A program made the translations under genes and the position numbers. Shown here one piece after another: positions 10,579 to 23,800 of a DNA stretch of 64,000 nt (position 1 is the stretch's first letter; each line of letters starts with the position of its first letter). Under the pieces are notes generated by a model, which did no database searches, was not told where the DNA came from, and saw only the letters and a list, made by a program, of their open reading frames with translations. This DNA comes from Formicarius rufipectus (lineage: Eukaryota > Chordata > Aves > Passeriformes > Formicariidae). Location: positions 294,031-358,030 of the forward strand of contig VXAU01000779.1 of NCBI GenBank assembly GCA_013399695.1, read 5' to 3'.

Positions 10579-13500
10579 ATTTGATGCACAAATTACAAAT
10601 CTTTTATTTCTGTCCTTTTCCTTAGCTTCATTATGTCTCCTGCTTTATACATTCCAAATCTCTCATAATCTCATAAAAAGTTTCATAGCAACTCCTACGT
10701 GAGTTCTATTCTATGATAACAGCAATAACACTCAGTCTGTATTTTGGGTAACCATGAAATTCAATGTGTATGTTTTTGACAGTGTATATATTTGCTCCAT
10801 CAGCTGCAACAGTCTTTATATTGAATGATAAAATAAGATGCATGCTACAAATTATTTTTTTTCGTGATTGTTAGCTTACTGTAAGATATCATCCTTCACT
10901 GCATTTAACTTTCCAGAATTTACATACTGTCAACATTCAGATATTTGTGATTTTATAAAATAATAGATGTTACTCTTGTACTCTTGAAGTCAGTGTGTTC
11001 TCCACAGGAAATATTGCAAATTGAAACACATCATAAAGGAAAGGGTAAATGTGGTAAAGTACCCAAATAGCTATGTCAGAAAATAAGACTTTGCAAATGA
11101 ACCTGGAAAGATTTGTGAAATAAAGATGTAGAGTGATAAATGGATTTCAGTCTCTACTGGTAGGTACTTGACTCAAAATCAAGATTTTTTTTCTTCACTA
11201 ACATAATGAAACAGTGTCCATTCTTTATTTTATTTGGCAGGCCAGAGAAAATAATAGTGTATGGCAACACAGAGTCTGTTAAATGATAATGTGCAAAACA
11301 GTTTGTTATATGTTCAAGTAGCGAAAGAAATAAATACTTTTATAAAAATTGTAGAAAATGCCACTTGCTCCTAGTAAAAATGCAAAATCAACAGTAATTC
11401 TTAACTGGAAATTTTCATTGTGAAATATTTGGAAGGGGACTAGGTCAAAAAAAGAAATAAAGACAATTAAACTCATAAAACAGTCATAGACATAATACCC
11501 ACCTTACACCATAGATGTAGTCATTGGTTATATCACTCTGTGGAAATAAGAAGAACACTAAACCAAAATATCTATTTGATATACCTGTACTAAGTTCTCA
11601 GACTCTGAGAATTCTGTGTTAATCTTTAATAATGCTACCATATACCTGTAAGATTAAAGCTATGCAAGTCACACAGCTTTAAGCATCTTCAGTTTCACTC
11701 AGTCACAAATTATGAGTCTTAGGACAGAAGTACCTGAATAAAATCTGATCATTTCTCAAATGTAGAAGGAGATCAGATATCACAGGCCTTTAGCCTAATA
11801 TAAGATCTTAAAATCTACTTAACTAGATTCTTGTATTAATATTGATGAAAAATTCTTACCATTATGTAGGAATTTAAAATAAGTCAGATTCTGCTTTAAA
11901 AATATCTATTGTTCCTCTGATGACTACAGAGAGAATATTGATTATTAAGTCTGTTCAAATCTATATCACAGAAGGTACAGGTGAGTGAAATAAGCTCCAT
12001 CCTGGAGACCACGTTTGTAAACCAACAAATGTCTAACTTCCATTCCTTCCACAAAGCTACTTCTTTTCTGAGCATATCTTTCATCTGCCCTCCTTATTCA
12101 ATGAACAGTCAAAAATTCCAGGCATGTTTTCATGTCGTGTAGAGCCCACTATGTAACTCTGGCCATGTGCCTGGCAGCAGAAACACATAAGACAAGTTCT
12201 GTCCTGCTGCCCACAGCAACTAAATCAGATTTTTGTTTTCTGGTAATTCACTGGGACAGGAGGCAGTTTATTATATATGTCTTGTTACAGACATACTGAG
12301 CCATTGACTGTTCAAACTTTCTTGGTGAACCTGCATGATGATGTTGTTTCACACAAGTTGTTTTACTTACTCTTTAATCTGCAGCAGAATCAATAGAATA
12401 AATGAAGTTATAGAAACAGGAGTGTTTTTTTCCACACATAGCCAATGCTAACAAGTGCTGTGGAGCTCCCATAGGCCAGGATTTTATGATCAGTTTATAA
12501 ACAAAGAAAGGACTCAGTTATTTAAATAAATGGATAGCTTTAGTATATTATGATCAGTCAGGTGAATTTGTTCAGTATAAATCATACTACAGGCCTTCTT
12601 TAGAGAGGCTCTTCTGTGAATTGTGTTGAAATCTTGTTGGAAAAGTGTAATATAATGGATCTAATAAAAAGGGATTTTAATTTAGTCTGATTTTGTTGGG
12701 TTTTTTGTTTGTTTTGTTTTTCAGGAGAGATTAATGGTTAATATTTAACATGTATAAGTTTTTATGGACAAAGCTCCAGATCCCAATTGGACTTTGACAA
12801 ACTTTTGGCACCTATCTTTAAAATGTGCTGTCAAAACCCATAATTTCAGTTTCCATCTAACACAGATTCTGGCAAATCCAGATTTTATGGGGAAATATTT
12901 ATCTTCCCATTTTTGTTTCTTGGATTTTCTTTTGTTTGTAGAGGTCCAGAAGTTCCTGTCCTGGACATAACTTGCTTCATCCTCAACATAATATAGAAAA
13001 ACAAATAACATGGAAGGGACACTGTTCAAAATTTGGCTAAAATGTAGAGGATACTACAAAAGTAATGATAGTGCTGTGATTCTTGAAGAGGAGCTCCTTC
13101 CTAAAATATATTGTGATCATGACCCTGGGCCCATATTCATGTGATACCTCAGTCTCAGTCTGGACATGGGTATTTATCTTTCCCCTCAAGATTCAAGAGG
13201 TTGAATTTCCACTCATCATGCTGTTGTTTTGGGTTGAGAATCACCTCCAGCCTTGGCAAAATTTGCTCACTCTACAGAAAGAAATGAAGATCCAGTGGAT
13301 ACCTCGGGATAGGTGAGAGACTACTTCTGCAAATACATTGAAAATTTGTCCTGAAACAAACAAACAAAAAAAGGCAATCACAAAAAGTTTACACTTGCTC
13401 AAACGTAGGGCTGTACATTATGGCCAAAATGTAGCTCTGATCTGAATTTCTCTGTCATCATTCACTTCAATTAAGCCATTCTAAATTAATTAATTATGCC

Positions 13501-16500
13501 ATTTCCACAGTAATTGTGCCATGAAGGAACCGCTTAAATTCATCCATCTTCAGGGTGGAAAACAAGGTCATGTTCATGTATGAGCTTACCATGATTTTCT
13601 AACTTTTATAGGGATTTAAAGTACAGCACATATGTTCTTAGACACTCTCCTGATTAGTATTCATGAAAAAGAACTCCAGTTCTTGTTTAGTGCCAGATGA
13701 CAATAGCATGTAATCTATGTTTTTGTTATTAAAATAAAAATCATATTAATATAAAACCTTTCATTTCAAGTTCTTCTTGTAGCAGAAGTAATCTAGTCTG
13801 AGAGAAGAGTAAGACATACCTTCAAGGTAAAATACCTAGAACAATTGTCACTGATCAAAACAAAGGCCACCTTTCAGGATGTTCAGAAAGTGAATTAGAG
13901 CCAAAGGTATTTTAAATATCTGGAAACTGGCTGCACAGACCTCTACAAAATTTATAGGCAAAGTGCTGGATGAAAAACCCCATCAGCAGATGTGAAAAAC
14001 AAGAATTTTTATTTGTCTATAGCTATAAACAACTTTGTCTCAGCTTCCTTCTGGTGTTACAAAGAAGCTGACCACACTGTGAATAAAATCAGTACCAACA
14101 AAGTCTTTGAAGGGAATTTCTCTCATTCTTCCTTCCTTTCATTCCCTTTTTTTCTTTAAGAAAAGGTTACTGTACAGCTCATTTGAGTAGAGCTACATCC
14201 CAAGATACAGTATTGTTTCAATGTCCCCATTAATTTAATTGAGTAAGGCATTTAACACAGGAATATGTTCAAATTAATTCTTTTATAGATCCTTATATTC
14301 CTCAAAATGCAGGCTTGTGGGGATTTTTCCAAAGCACTGTGAATTACTTTGTAGCTGTAAATTGAGATAGCAGCTGTACATACCAAAGTTTCTTTGCAAT
14401 TTACATACTTTTGGGGGTTTTTAAGTGTCAGGTTGTTATGTAGAGTAGGAGTGCTTAAGATCATGTGGTATTAATGATTTTTTGAAAAATATTAGTTGCA
14501 AATTCTTCATCAAACTCTGGTGGTTTTGATTTTGTCTTTTGTTTCTGTGGAAGGCCTATGAAGGAAACATTTCTTCATAAATTGTGAAAAACTTGAAATG
14601 ACAATAGAACAAATTCAAGTAAACTGCAGCCTGGAAAGAGTAAATGTGATTTTTTTTTTTTCATATATAATTTACTTTTGTAAGAAAAGAGAGGCTCTCA
14701 AGGCTCTGTAATTGCTTATTGAAATTTTACCCTTTTTTACTTTCATTGAAGAAGTTTTATTCTTAAGTCTTCTTATTCTTCATATATTCTCTGATGTAGT
14801 TTTAAGAGAGGACCAAACATTAATAATATAGGATAGCCAGAGGTAACAGAAATTCACTGGATTTTAGAATGTGTACTTAACAAGTGTGGCCTTAATAGAT
14901 ATATTTAGGCCTCTTGCATTTTATTTTTTTTTTAAACAACACAATTGATGAATTCTTTCTAGAAATGTACATTCCTGCAGGAGAATATGTTTGCTAAATT
15001 AAACCATGATTAGTGAAATGAAATATTAAGAAAGTTACATTCTTCATTTATTGCTTCAGCAAATAATTTTGTTTGTCAAATAAATGCCTTCTGTGCTAAT
15101 CTTTCCTTTCACTATGTAAGTTTAAGTAACCTGGACAGAGTTAATAATTTGGGTATTTCATGTCCATTATGTAAATTAGACCAACAAAAGCCTCAGATAT
15201 TGTATGTGCAGACACACCCTGAGTGTGAAATCAAAGACACTGCAGGTTTATAATCCTACATATTAACAAATATATTCCTAAAATGACAAAATCCTCTAAG
15301 ACATATTCTTATAGGATAGAATTTTCAGATTTAAATTGGATAAAAATGAAGACAAACTGTAATGAGGATAGAAATACATCAGAACACAGGGGACACAAGA
15401 AAACAGCAATTGTGCAACCATAAAAACAGGGCTTCAAGATTTGTAAGATTCTTACATGGCATGAACAGTCAAATACATTCATTTTTTTCGTTATTTTTTG
15501 CCTGATCTTTTCCATGAGCAGCACAGCTGTGGATATTTGGGTTTGCAACATGGGCTGCAGAGAATATTTGACTTCCATTACTGACAGCAGTTATCTCAAA
15601 TTCAAGTTTGTTGTGCAAATAGAGGGGACTACAAACTCATTTTTATGAACTTTCTGAGTCAGTTCCTTAATATCCTCTCTCAGCAAACTTCTCAGAGATA
15701 ATTTTTTTTTTTTTTTAATAATTGCAAACAGGATGGTGACAGATAAAGATCTTTAGAAGTTATTTTAATTTTCAGATAGAAGATTGTGGCACATTTTTCA
15801 ATAGCTGTGTTTTCTTTTGCAATGAATGACAATGGCTGTACTTATAATGAGTTTTTCCTACAGTTTAAGCTGTTGAATGACTTTAGACTGTTTCACTAAC
15901 TTGAATAAACTGTTTGTAGATAATTAGTTAATCTCACATGAATCAGACTAGAAAGAAGGAGGGAAGAACTGCATTGATATAACACTAATCACCTCAAATT
16001 AATAGCCAGTAAAATGAACAAGTTGTAACACATTATTGTAGCAACCAATGAGGAACATTAAATAAATAAATATACTGAATAACTGGCACAAAGATGTGAA
16101 AAAAAACTAATGACTTTTGACAGCTCAACGTGTGATCAAAGAGACCATAGAATATTTCAGTTTCTAAAGCCTCTAACAGAAAGATTGATTTAAAGATTGT
16201 CTTATTAAGACCAAAAATATATTTTCAAACAATTAATTTACTTGGCCCTGGTAGGGAAATGTGTTGCTTTCTAGAACAATACAAGGAGATTTGATATACA
16301 GACCTGCTTCAGACCTGTTACTCGCAACATTATTCCCTTAAATTTACTGTTACAGTGATGAGGAAAGGGAGTAAAAACGCTTATCAAAACTGTCCCAAAG
16401 AAACTGCAGCTATGAATCACATAAAAGCTGGTCTGCAGTAAAAAACAGAGTCATCATGAAGTTACAGAGTCTAATACAACGAATTTATCTCAGACTGCAG

Positions 16501-18023
16501 ACCAAACCTACTAATTTATATTGACTTACAGAGGGAAAATAAGACAGTAATTCTACAGAGAGTTTGCTGCTCGTGCTCCTTTAACAAACTTGATCTTCAC
16601 TTCCTCCTCCCCTCAAAAATTCAAATGCCAACTTGTGGGAAAACAGAGGAATCCAATGCAGAAATTGGAATGGGCAGCACAGTAATGAAAAACTGTGTCA
16701 TTTCCTTCGCAAACAAGATTATACATTAGGACAAGTAGAAATCAATACTTCTCTATTTCTCTAACAGTAAACCTACTCTCTCTGAAGAAGGGTGTTGCTG
16801 TCACAGAGACAAATTAAGAGGTCAGGTTCCCTTTAGGGAGTACAAGTTGAACACTGGTTATTTTCATATGAAGTCCACATTCAAGCAGTGGTGAAGGGCA
16901 GCTGCACATTCTGCAGAACAGAGTGTTTATGTGTGTGGCCTCAGAGAACACAGGAACACAAGTGCTTCCCTCTAGCACAGAAATAACTTTTATACTACCC
17001 CGATATAAATGTTTATAAAGATGAACTGTGTAGGGCTCAACATTACTCAGGCACTGCTACATCACTGTCCACACACAAAGCTCTTGTCACTCTGCCCCAA
17101 TGTCAGGCATGATTTTGGAGGCATCTCTTAGCTGGGGCCACATATTAAGAGTTCAGGGTAGAATGAAACATGCAACAAAGGAAATCTAAACCCATCTTTT
17201 CCTGTATCCACCCTCTATGATATAAATTTCCATACACCATAGAAAATACGGTTTTCTCAGACAGTCAGCATAGCTTCTCTTTCAAAGACTAATTAATTAT
17301 ACAGCAGCAGCAAGGGTATTTTACAATGACACGCAGTTTCAGAACTTGTACCACTGAGAGATGAAACTCAGGTTTTCCAAGCATGCACTGGGTTTAGGAA
17401 TAGCAAATCTGTACCCAGGAGAACTCCAAGATGAGGAGGCAAGTGAGTTGTCCAGCTTTCTGTCTATAGTCCTGGCTGCCTGGGAAAGGTAATAGAAAAG
17501 TAAGGGCTTTAAATTGAAACTGCCATGCTTGTGTGGTGAATTAGTAGGGGTAAAAGAGTAAAGAGCTCATAACTGCCTTATGAGCACTATTCATATTGTG
17601 GAATGACTTTTCTTCCATCTCTAGTTTATTTCCTCCTTAATAAGCAGAATTGATTCTCCATGATAATGTTTCTCAAATGAGACCTCAGTCCCTCAGCTTT
17701 GGTTCTCAGAGGAGGGATTTTATTTTCCCTTAACTAAGAATACTCTGAATGAAAGTGTGACTTCTCGCAAGCTTATCCTACAGGAATAAAATTTAAAATT
17801 CATGTGAGGCATTTCTTAAAATTGTGTTAGAGAGCTGGCAGCATGCTTCAATAAACTTGGAAAAATCACAAGGAAAAGCAAGCACAATGAATTACTTTTG
17901 GACAGCACAAGGCAGCAATCTTTAAGCAATGTGAGTAAAAAGGAGGATTCACCCAGGGAAAAAAAGTTGTTTAAGAATATTCTCCACTTTTTTTCCTTTC
18001 CTGGTCCCCCCATCCCCACTCAC
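10579..18023. other. Long AT-rich stretch without genes or named repeats
   Basis: Seven and a half kilobases in which I see no CR1, LTR, RNA gene or exon. Open frames are all under 100 codons. Minor simple sequence: a GTTT/TTTTG patch at 12691-12723, a short CAAAC run at 13353-13372, and T runs at 14651-14662 and about 15702-15717. Confidence 0.55.
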
Positions 18024-18060
18024 TTTTTCTTTCTTTCTTTTTTTCTTTTTTTTTTTTTTC
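18024..18060. repeat. T-rich (TTTC)n tract
   Basis: TTTC units merging into a 13-base T run, all pyrimidine on the plus strand. Confidence 0.85.
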
Positions 18061-19023
18061 TTGAAGCAATTCAAAGATTCCACTGTGTGCCATTTTCCCA
18101 TGAAACAGTAAACTATGTTGTGATTTGATTCAGCTTTTCCAGGCAAGGGAAATGTGCACATTTTTAATGGAATGACCTAAAATTTGTAATACTATGTCAT
18201 GTCATTGTTTATTGCAATTTTTGTGTCTGAAATTTGGCTTTGTTGAAAGAATATAGACTAACATGAAGAATAATTCACAAAATAGCAACTGATGCAGAAC
18301 ATCAGTGTATAGAGATATCTGTTAATATCTCCATCACTTTCTATTATGCTCTGAAATATAATACAGTGATTACCAACTTGCAGTTTTTAGATCCTCCAGA
18401 GTCCTCCTCATTACTTCAGAATATATGAAAACTTGCAAGGAAAGGAAGAAGGTAGCTGCCATGCATCTGTATAAATAAATAAGTAAATAAATTATAAGAT
18501 GGTCAGAAACTGTTAGAAGTTAAAAAGTGTTCCCAAACAGTTGAAAAGGCCTAAAATTCAAATTAGTTTTACACAGTTTACTTCATTTCTGAATGCATAA
18601 CTTGCCATCATTGGTCTAGTAGCTTACATCTGGGAGTGTTTGGCTGATCCTCTGGAGGATTTCATGTCTGTTAGGAGTGTGGGATATCAGGGTTTATTTG
18701 AAGTCACCACACATTCCATGATTTAAAGCTCGACTTAACCTTATTGATAATTTTGTTGTGCAGTGAAGTCCATTACAGATTCAATCTGGCTGACCTGTAC
18801 AGTCTCCTTGTCTTTAAACAGTGCCACAAGTTACTCCTGAGAAAACCCCTTATCTTCCAAGACAGATATGGAATAAATAATTCAGCACTGTCTGCAGAGC
18901 CCAGGTTAAGTGTGAAGAAATGTTAAAATGTAGCAGAGAAAACATACTTTTCTGCCATGACACTTTGATGAATCAGCCATAAAATGACAGCCATGAGACC
19001 TTTTAGGGCTTGTGTGATACAGG
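18061..19023. other. Unique non-coding sequence
   Basis: No gene or repeat family recognised. A short AAAT run lies at about 18470-18492. Confidence 0.55.
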
Positions 19024-19283
19024 AATCACAGAATGATAAAATTATTTTTGTTGGAAAAGACCTCCAAAACCACTGAGTCCAAGAGTTAACCCAGGCCCAG
19101 TGTGTTCCCCTCTAAACCATGCACCCAAGGACATCCACATGGGTTTTGAACACTCCTGGGGCTAGTGATTCTTCCACTTTGCTGGGTTCCATTGTTTTGC
19201 CAACCTTTTAATAAAGAAATTTTTCCTATTATCCAATCTAACCCTCTCCTGGTGCAACTTGAGGCCATTTCATCTTGTCCTAC
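19024..19283 (-). mobile_element. CR1 LINE 3' end, antisense
   Basis: The plus strand starts with AATCACAGAATGATAAAA and continues through GTTGGAAAAGACCTCC, CCACTGAGTCC, TTTTGAACACTCCTGGGG, AAATTTTTCC, ATCCAATCTAACCCTC and GGTGCAACTTGAGGCCATTT to CTTGTCCTAC. This is the reverse complement of a CR1 3' end with the TTGAGGCCATTT-type 3' region. It is 5'-truncated after about 260 bp, as is normal for LINEs, and has many substitutions relative to the familiar form, which suggests an old insertion. Only the untranslated region and the last codons are present. Confidence 0.93.
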
Positions 19284-19377
19284 ATGCCATGTTTAAGTCT
19301 GAAATGGAAAACCACATGGAAATGGGAGAGGGAAAACAGGGAGGGGGGGAAAAAAAAAATCAAAACACATATCAGCC

Positions 19378-19800
19378 ATGGCGTTGGTTTTTAACTCTTC
19401 CTTTGCAGGAACATTCAGTACATTTCATGATATTCCCCAGAACATCCTGAGAGAAAGCTGGGCATGTACCACACTGGTCAGCTCCTTTGACTGTGCTGAC
19501 CATGGTAGTATCAAAGGAATTGTGAATATTCAGCTCAGGATGTTTGAAAAGAATTTCAGTAGAACTGAAAGCCATGAATATGTTGATCAAAGTATCTCTG
19601 CATGTAAATTACTGTCCCAGACTGACTTTGCTGCCTGCAAGGCTGTGTGGTGCAGCAAAAACTTCTACCACATTGCTGCAGGACTCATACCCTCTTCCTT
19701 GTCTATGACAAACTCCTGGAACAGAAATCACTTTGTTGGAGAAAATTCAAAAATAATTAGTAATAACTTCACTATACTGAGCCCCAATGGTCCTTTGTAG
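19378..19800 (+). other. 140-codon open frame of unknown status
   Basis: Uninterrupted plus-strand frame from ATG to TAG. It lies 95 bases right of the antisense CR1 and is not part of it. The translation is of mixed composition with eight cysteines and has no repeats, signal peptide or membrane segment. I do not recognise a family. A TTTGCAG string at 19403-19409 could be a splice acceptor, but no matching donor or partner exon is evident. The length is near the upper end of what chance would give in 64 kb, so a coincidental frame is still most likely; a decayed gene fragment is possible. Confidence 0.2.
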
Positions 19801-21629
19801 TAATTAATTAATGACCATAAGGTGGAGTCAGATAAGATGTTATTAAAAGCAGTGGCAGCCAAGTGATGATGATGTAGAGTAAAAGTTGCGTTCAGTTTTG
19901 TCCTTTGTCAGATCTTGCAGCCATTTGAATCTTTAATAAGTAAGTTCTGTGCATCTTCTATGTCTATAAGCACTTGTGAATTGACTCCAGATAGCCACAC
20001 TAATTCCCTCACTGTTGGGATCTGAAAGAGAGTTGGAAGGGTAAAAGCTGGAAAACTCAGGAGTTGAGATAAAGGGAGTTGTACAGGGAAATACAAGCAC
20101 ACAAGTGTTCTTTTCCTAAATCAGGGTTTCTTCCTGTGCTTTAGGCTCTGTGTCACAGACTGTGCTCATTTTAATTCTTTTGCTCTGTAAATAATTTTAA
20201 ACAATCATAATAAAAAAAAACCCTAAATGTCACTTTGGGAAAAACAAATAATTGTTTTATATCTCAGAGCCTTTGCCGCTGCAATCTCACTGCCCCAAAA
20301 ATTAACTGAGGAGAAAAAACTACACAGATGAAATCATGTGCCTGAAGAGATGAGGTAATTTTAATAATTTTATTACATTTTATTGTAAGACATTTATTCT
20401 GGATGACTTAGGATGGGTGACTAAAAATCAGTGCCAAATTTTGCTCTCTTAATTTCTAAATTATACAGCAGGTGGTGGGGATGGAAACCAAAAAGAAGAA
20501 AAATATTCTGTATGAAATGTACTGTGAAGTTTTGTGTGCTTATAAATTTAATTGATGTAATTTCCTGCAAGAGTATGGTAACAAATACAGATAATACTTT
20601 AGTAGTATTTCTTCAGCACTTTGTTAAAAAGTCAATGTGGTTATAGATCTGTGCCCTTAGTTTTTGACCTTTCCCAGTTTACCTTTATTTTAGCAGTATC
20701 TAAAAAGCAGTTGCCACTGTGTCTCAAATAAGAGAGTAAGAAAAGGGTGACCAGACAGGTGTGTTTGACAAACAACTCATCTTTGAAACAGAAAATGCTG
20801 ACCATCAGTTCCAGTCGCTGGCTCTCTGACATTCCTAATGAAATTTCATCTAAGGATGGGACCCAGAGGCACCAAAGTGGTGTCTGAAACACATCAAACA
20901 GTGTAGTTGCAGCTCAGAACTGAAATACCAGCAAAAATAATCCTGTAACAGCAACAAGCAACACTTGTCTCAGCTTTCTGTGAACGTCAGAGAAGTGATT
21001 TGCCTTTGTTTTGTTAATTACAACATAAAATAAATCCATTATCCTCACAGTACATTAAAAAGGCATTTGAAAACTGGCGTACCTGAGACTCTGGATGGGC
21101 TCCCAGAAACCACTGGACAGTGCAATTACCTCGTGCACTGGATGGCCAGAAACAACACTTAGAGGGTCACTTTTGCACAGCCTTTTAATTTTTTGCTTTG
21201 TTGTTATTTGCTTCACCTTGTTTAGATTACATCACCCTTATGTAACTCCCCCAGACCCATTTGTATAAGTGATAACTGATGATTGCTGAGCAAACACACA
21301 CTTCTGATGGAATCTCACTTGAAAATATGCTGAAGCAATTAGAATTCACTTTCCTTGTGCAGCATGATTGAAATGACATTAGCATAGCTCACAGGGGTAA
21401 ATTAACATTTAATTACCCTATTCTGAAACTTTTTCGGACTGTGTTCTGGATCCATCAAAAGGACTCCGTTGTATTCCTGATTTACTGCTGCTGAAGAGAG
21501 TCTATGCTTATTTAATGGCTTTTTCCTTCTATTTATAGGTTTTTCCCATTATCTTAAGCTGAAAAAGAAATACAGAAGACACAACTAACAAGGTACAAGC
21601 TAAAAACACAAAAAAAATCTATGCTAATG
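19801..21629. other. Unique non-coding sequence
   Basis: No gene or named repeat. Short open frames on both strands (plus 20431-20646, minus 20641-20892) have no recognisable content. Confidence 0.55.
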
Positions 21630-21699
21630 AAAAAAAAAAAAAAAAAAAAGGCACTTTCTTTTAAAAAAATAGACTGAGTTGACATTGCTATGTTAATTT
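21630..21699 (+). repeat. Direct duplication, left copy
   Basis: Twenty A followed by 50 bases beginning GGCACTTTCTTTT and ending TGTTAATTT. The same 50 bases recur at 21760-21809. The copy ends at an N at 21700. Confidence 0.95.
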
Positions 21700-21700
21700 N
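21700..21700. other. Single undetermined base (N)
   Basis: Lies directly after the left copy of the duplication. The right copy has A at the equivalent place. Confidence 0.9.
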
Positions 21701-21742
21701 CCAAAAAAGTAACTCTCCTCTTGGAAATGTTAATTGGCAATT

Positions 21743-21809
21743 AAAAAAAAAAAAAAAAAGGCACTTTCTTTTAAAAAAATAGACTGAGTTGACATTGCTA
21801 TGTTAATTT
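21743..21809 (+). repeat. Direct duplication, right copy
   Basis: Seventeen A followed by the same 50 bases as 21650-21699, offset by exactly 110 bases. I see no mismatch between the copies outside the poly-A length. Identity in otherwise diverged DNA points to a very recent duplication or an assembly error. Confidence 0.95.
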
Positions 21810-23800
21810 ATCCAATTAAAAATGGTCAAATATGCATTCATGGGACTTAGGGTTAACAGGTGGGGGCTGTAATTCACAGCCAGGTTGAACCCACTGTCTG
21901 GGTTAAGGGTTATTTTATGCAGTTTTTGTACATAAATGTCTATCATCTAAAACTGAGTCCACTTCTGAGTCTGCTTTCCCTGGCTACACTGAGGAAAAAA
22001 TAAAACTCCCTATTCTATTAGTAACATAATTGCTCTAATTTACCATTAAGCCAAGACTAATGTAACAGCAAACACAATGGCACTGCTGAGCAGTGACGCT
22101 CATTCTCATTTCTTGTATATTGAAAATATCTAGTTTAGAGGAAAACATAGTTTCTCATTGCTGTCAGGGGAAACTGAATGAAAAGCAGAACCCTTTCATC
22201 CTTTATTCTCTCCTAAGGCTTTTTTGCTTTGGACAACTTAATTCATAGCCTTTAAAAATTAAAACAAGACTCTCATATACGAGTAAGGTAAACTCCCAAT
22301 AGCAAAGTTTACTAAATAAATACAGTGTGGAATGTTTTCCAGTAGAAATTCTCAGATGCTGGATTTTAAAGGCTCCTGAAAAGAAATAAATTGGGACTTT
22401 GCAAGAAATTTGCAACTTAATAGGGGTTTCTCTCTCTTCTATTTTATATCATCTGGTTAATGACAGTTTCTGAGTAATTTCTTGCTTCTTTAAAATGTAG
22501 TCGCTGGAGTTCAGAAGAGATTCAACTATGAAAGGCTGAGAGTTCCTTATGGCAATTTCTGTCCCATCTGTAATTTATTTCACAAGTAAACAAAAATTCC
22601 CACTACACAGGACATGGAAACCACAGGGTGAGTATTTATATATTTCTATTTTGGATCCACTTACAATTTCAATACCTGAAACTCAGTGTTCTTTTTGCTT
22701 CTCTGTAAATTGCTTAGTAACTCTAAAAAGACATTATCAACTAACTTACAGAACATCATCTAATAAACGGTATTTCAACAGCTGACTGAAGTAGTCATAA
22801 AAATCCCTTTAAATGTAAAAAAAAAATATAGAGAGAGAGAGAGCTTAGAAATACATGTTAATAATGAATCAGCTGGGATTTACATTCAATTAGTTAAATC
22901 ACCAGAACCACTCCCTAGTATATTTTTCCATTTTAGCTGGATCTCCTACTCTTAATCCAAACCCAGGAGCATCCATGCCATTTCAAACAGGTTTTTTCTC
23001 CATATATGCCCGGATTTTTTGGAAATGAAACCTGTCCTGGATTTCTGGAGCAGTGGTTGACCCTCTGCCTCTGAATATCTGCAGCTCAGCTGCTGTCCAT
23101 GAAGTCATCCCAGATTGGAGAACAAAAGAATGTTCTCTGATAGAAATATTTAATTGACTGAATTAAAAGCTGAAGTTACTGTAGGTTCCCAAAGTACTTG
23201 CCTGAAAATATGCAAACCAGTCTGTCCAAGACAAAAGTGTGGAATGTGATCCTTGTGCATCTCAGTCTGAGAACCAGATGGACAAACACCTTGAATCAAA
23301 TACCACTGATCCCCTGGGACTATGAAATATGACTATGTGTTTCTACAATAATTCTATAAATAAAAATTATTTGGCTTGTTTGGAGCCACTTCAGAGAAGT
23401 ACAAAGACGGATGTTCAAGATATTCAGTATCTTTTAAACAGGCTTAAATGTTACAAGTAAACATTATTAAAGATGTTCAAATGTCGGCATATGTGAGGAA
23501 AATCACATAAATCATCTGTACTTTGTTCAGATACTTAATTCAAAACTGATGCTTCAATTACTTCACCTTTTGCTTCTCATCAAAAGCTAAAGTGAAGTCT
23601 GGATACCATTAAAGTATGCTGAAAAGCATTTTGAATGCCAAGTCTTCACAATATGTTTAGTAAATCATAACATATCCATTTTATTCATATCTAACCCTTT
23701 CCTATACATTGATTCACTAAAGTCATGATGGATGAAGACAAAATACCTTTAAAAATTCTCTTTTGAACCATGGTGTTCATTCTATATGACTTTAAGTACT
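21810..23800. other. Unique non-coding sequence
   Basis: No gene or named element. A short GA repeat with a preceding A run lies at 22817-22844. The small open frames on both strands carry no recognisable domain. Confidence 0.55.
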
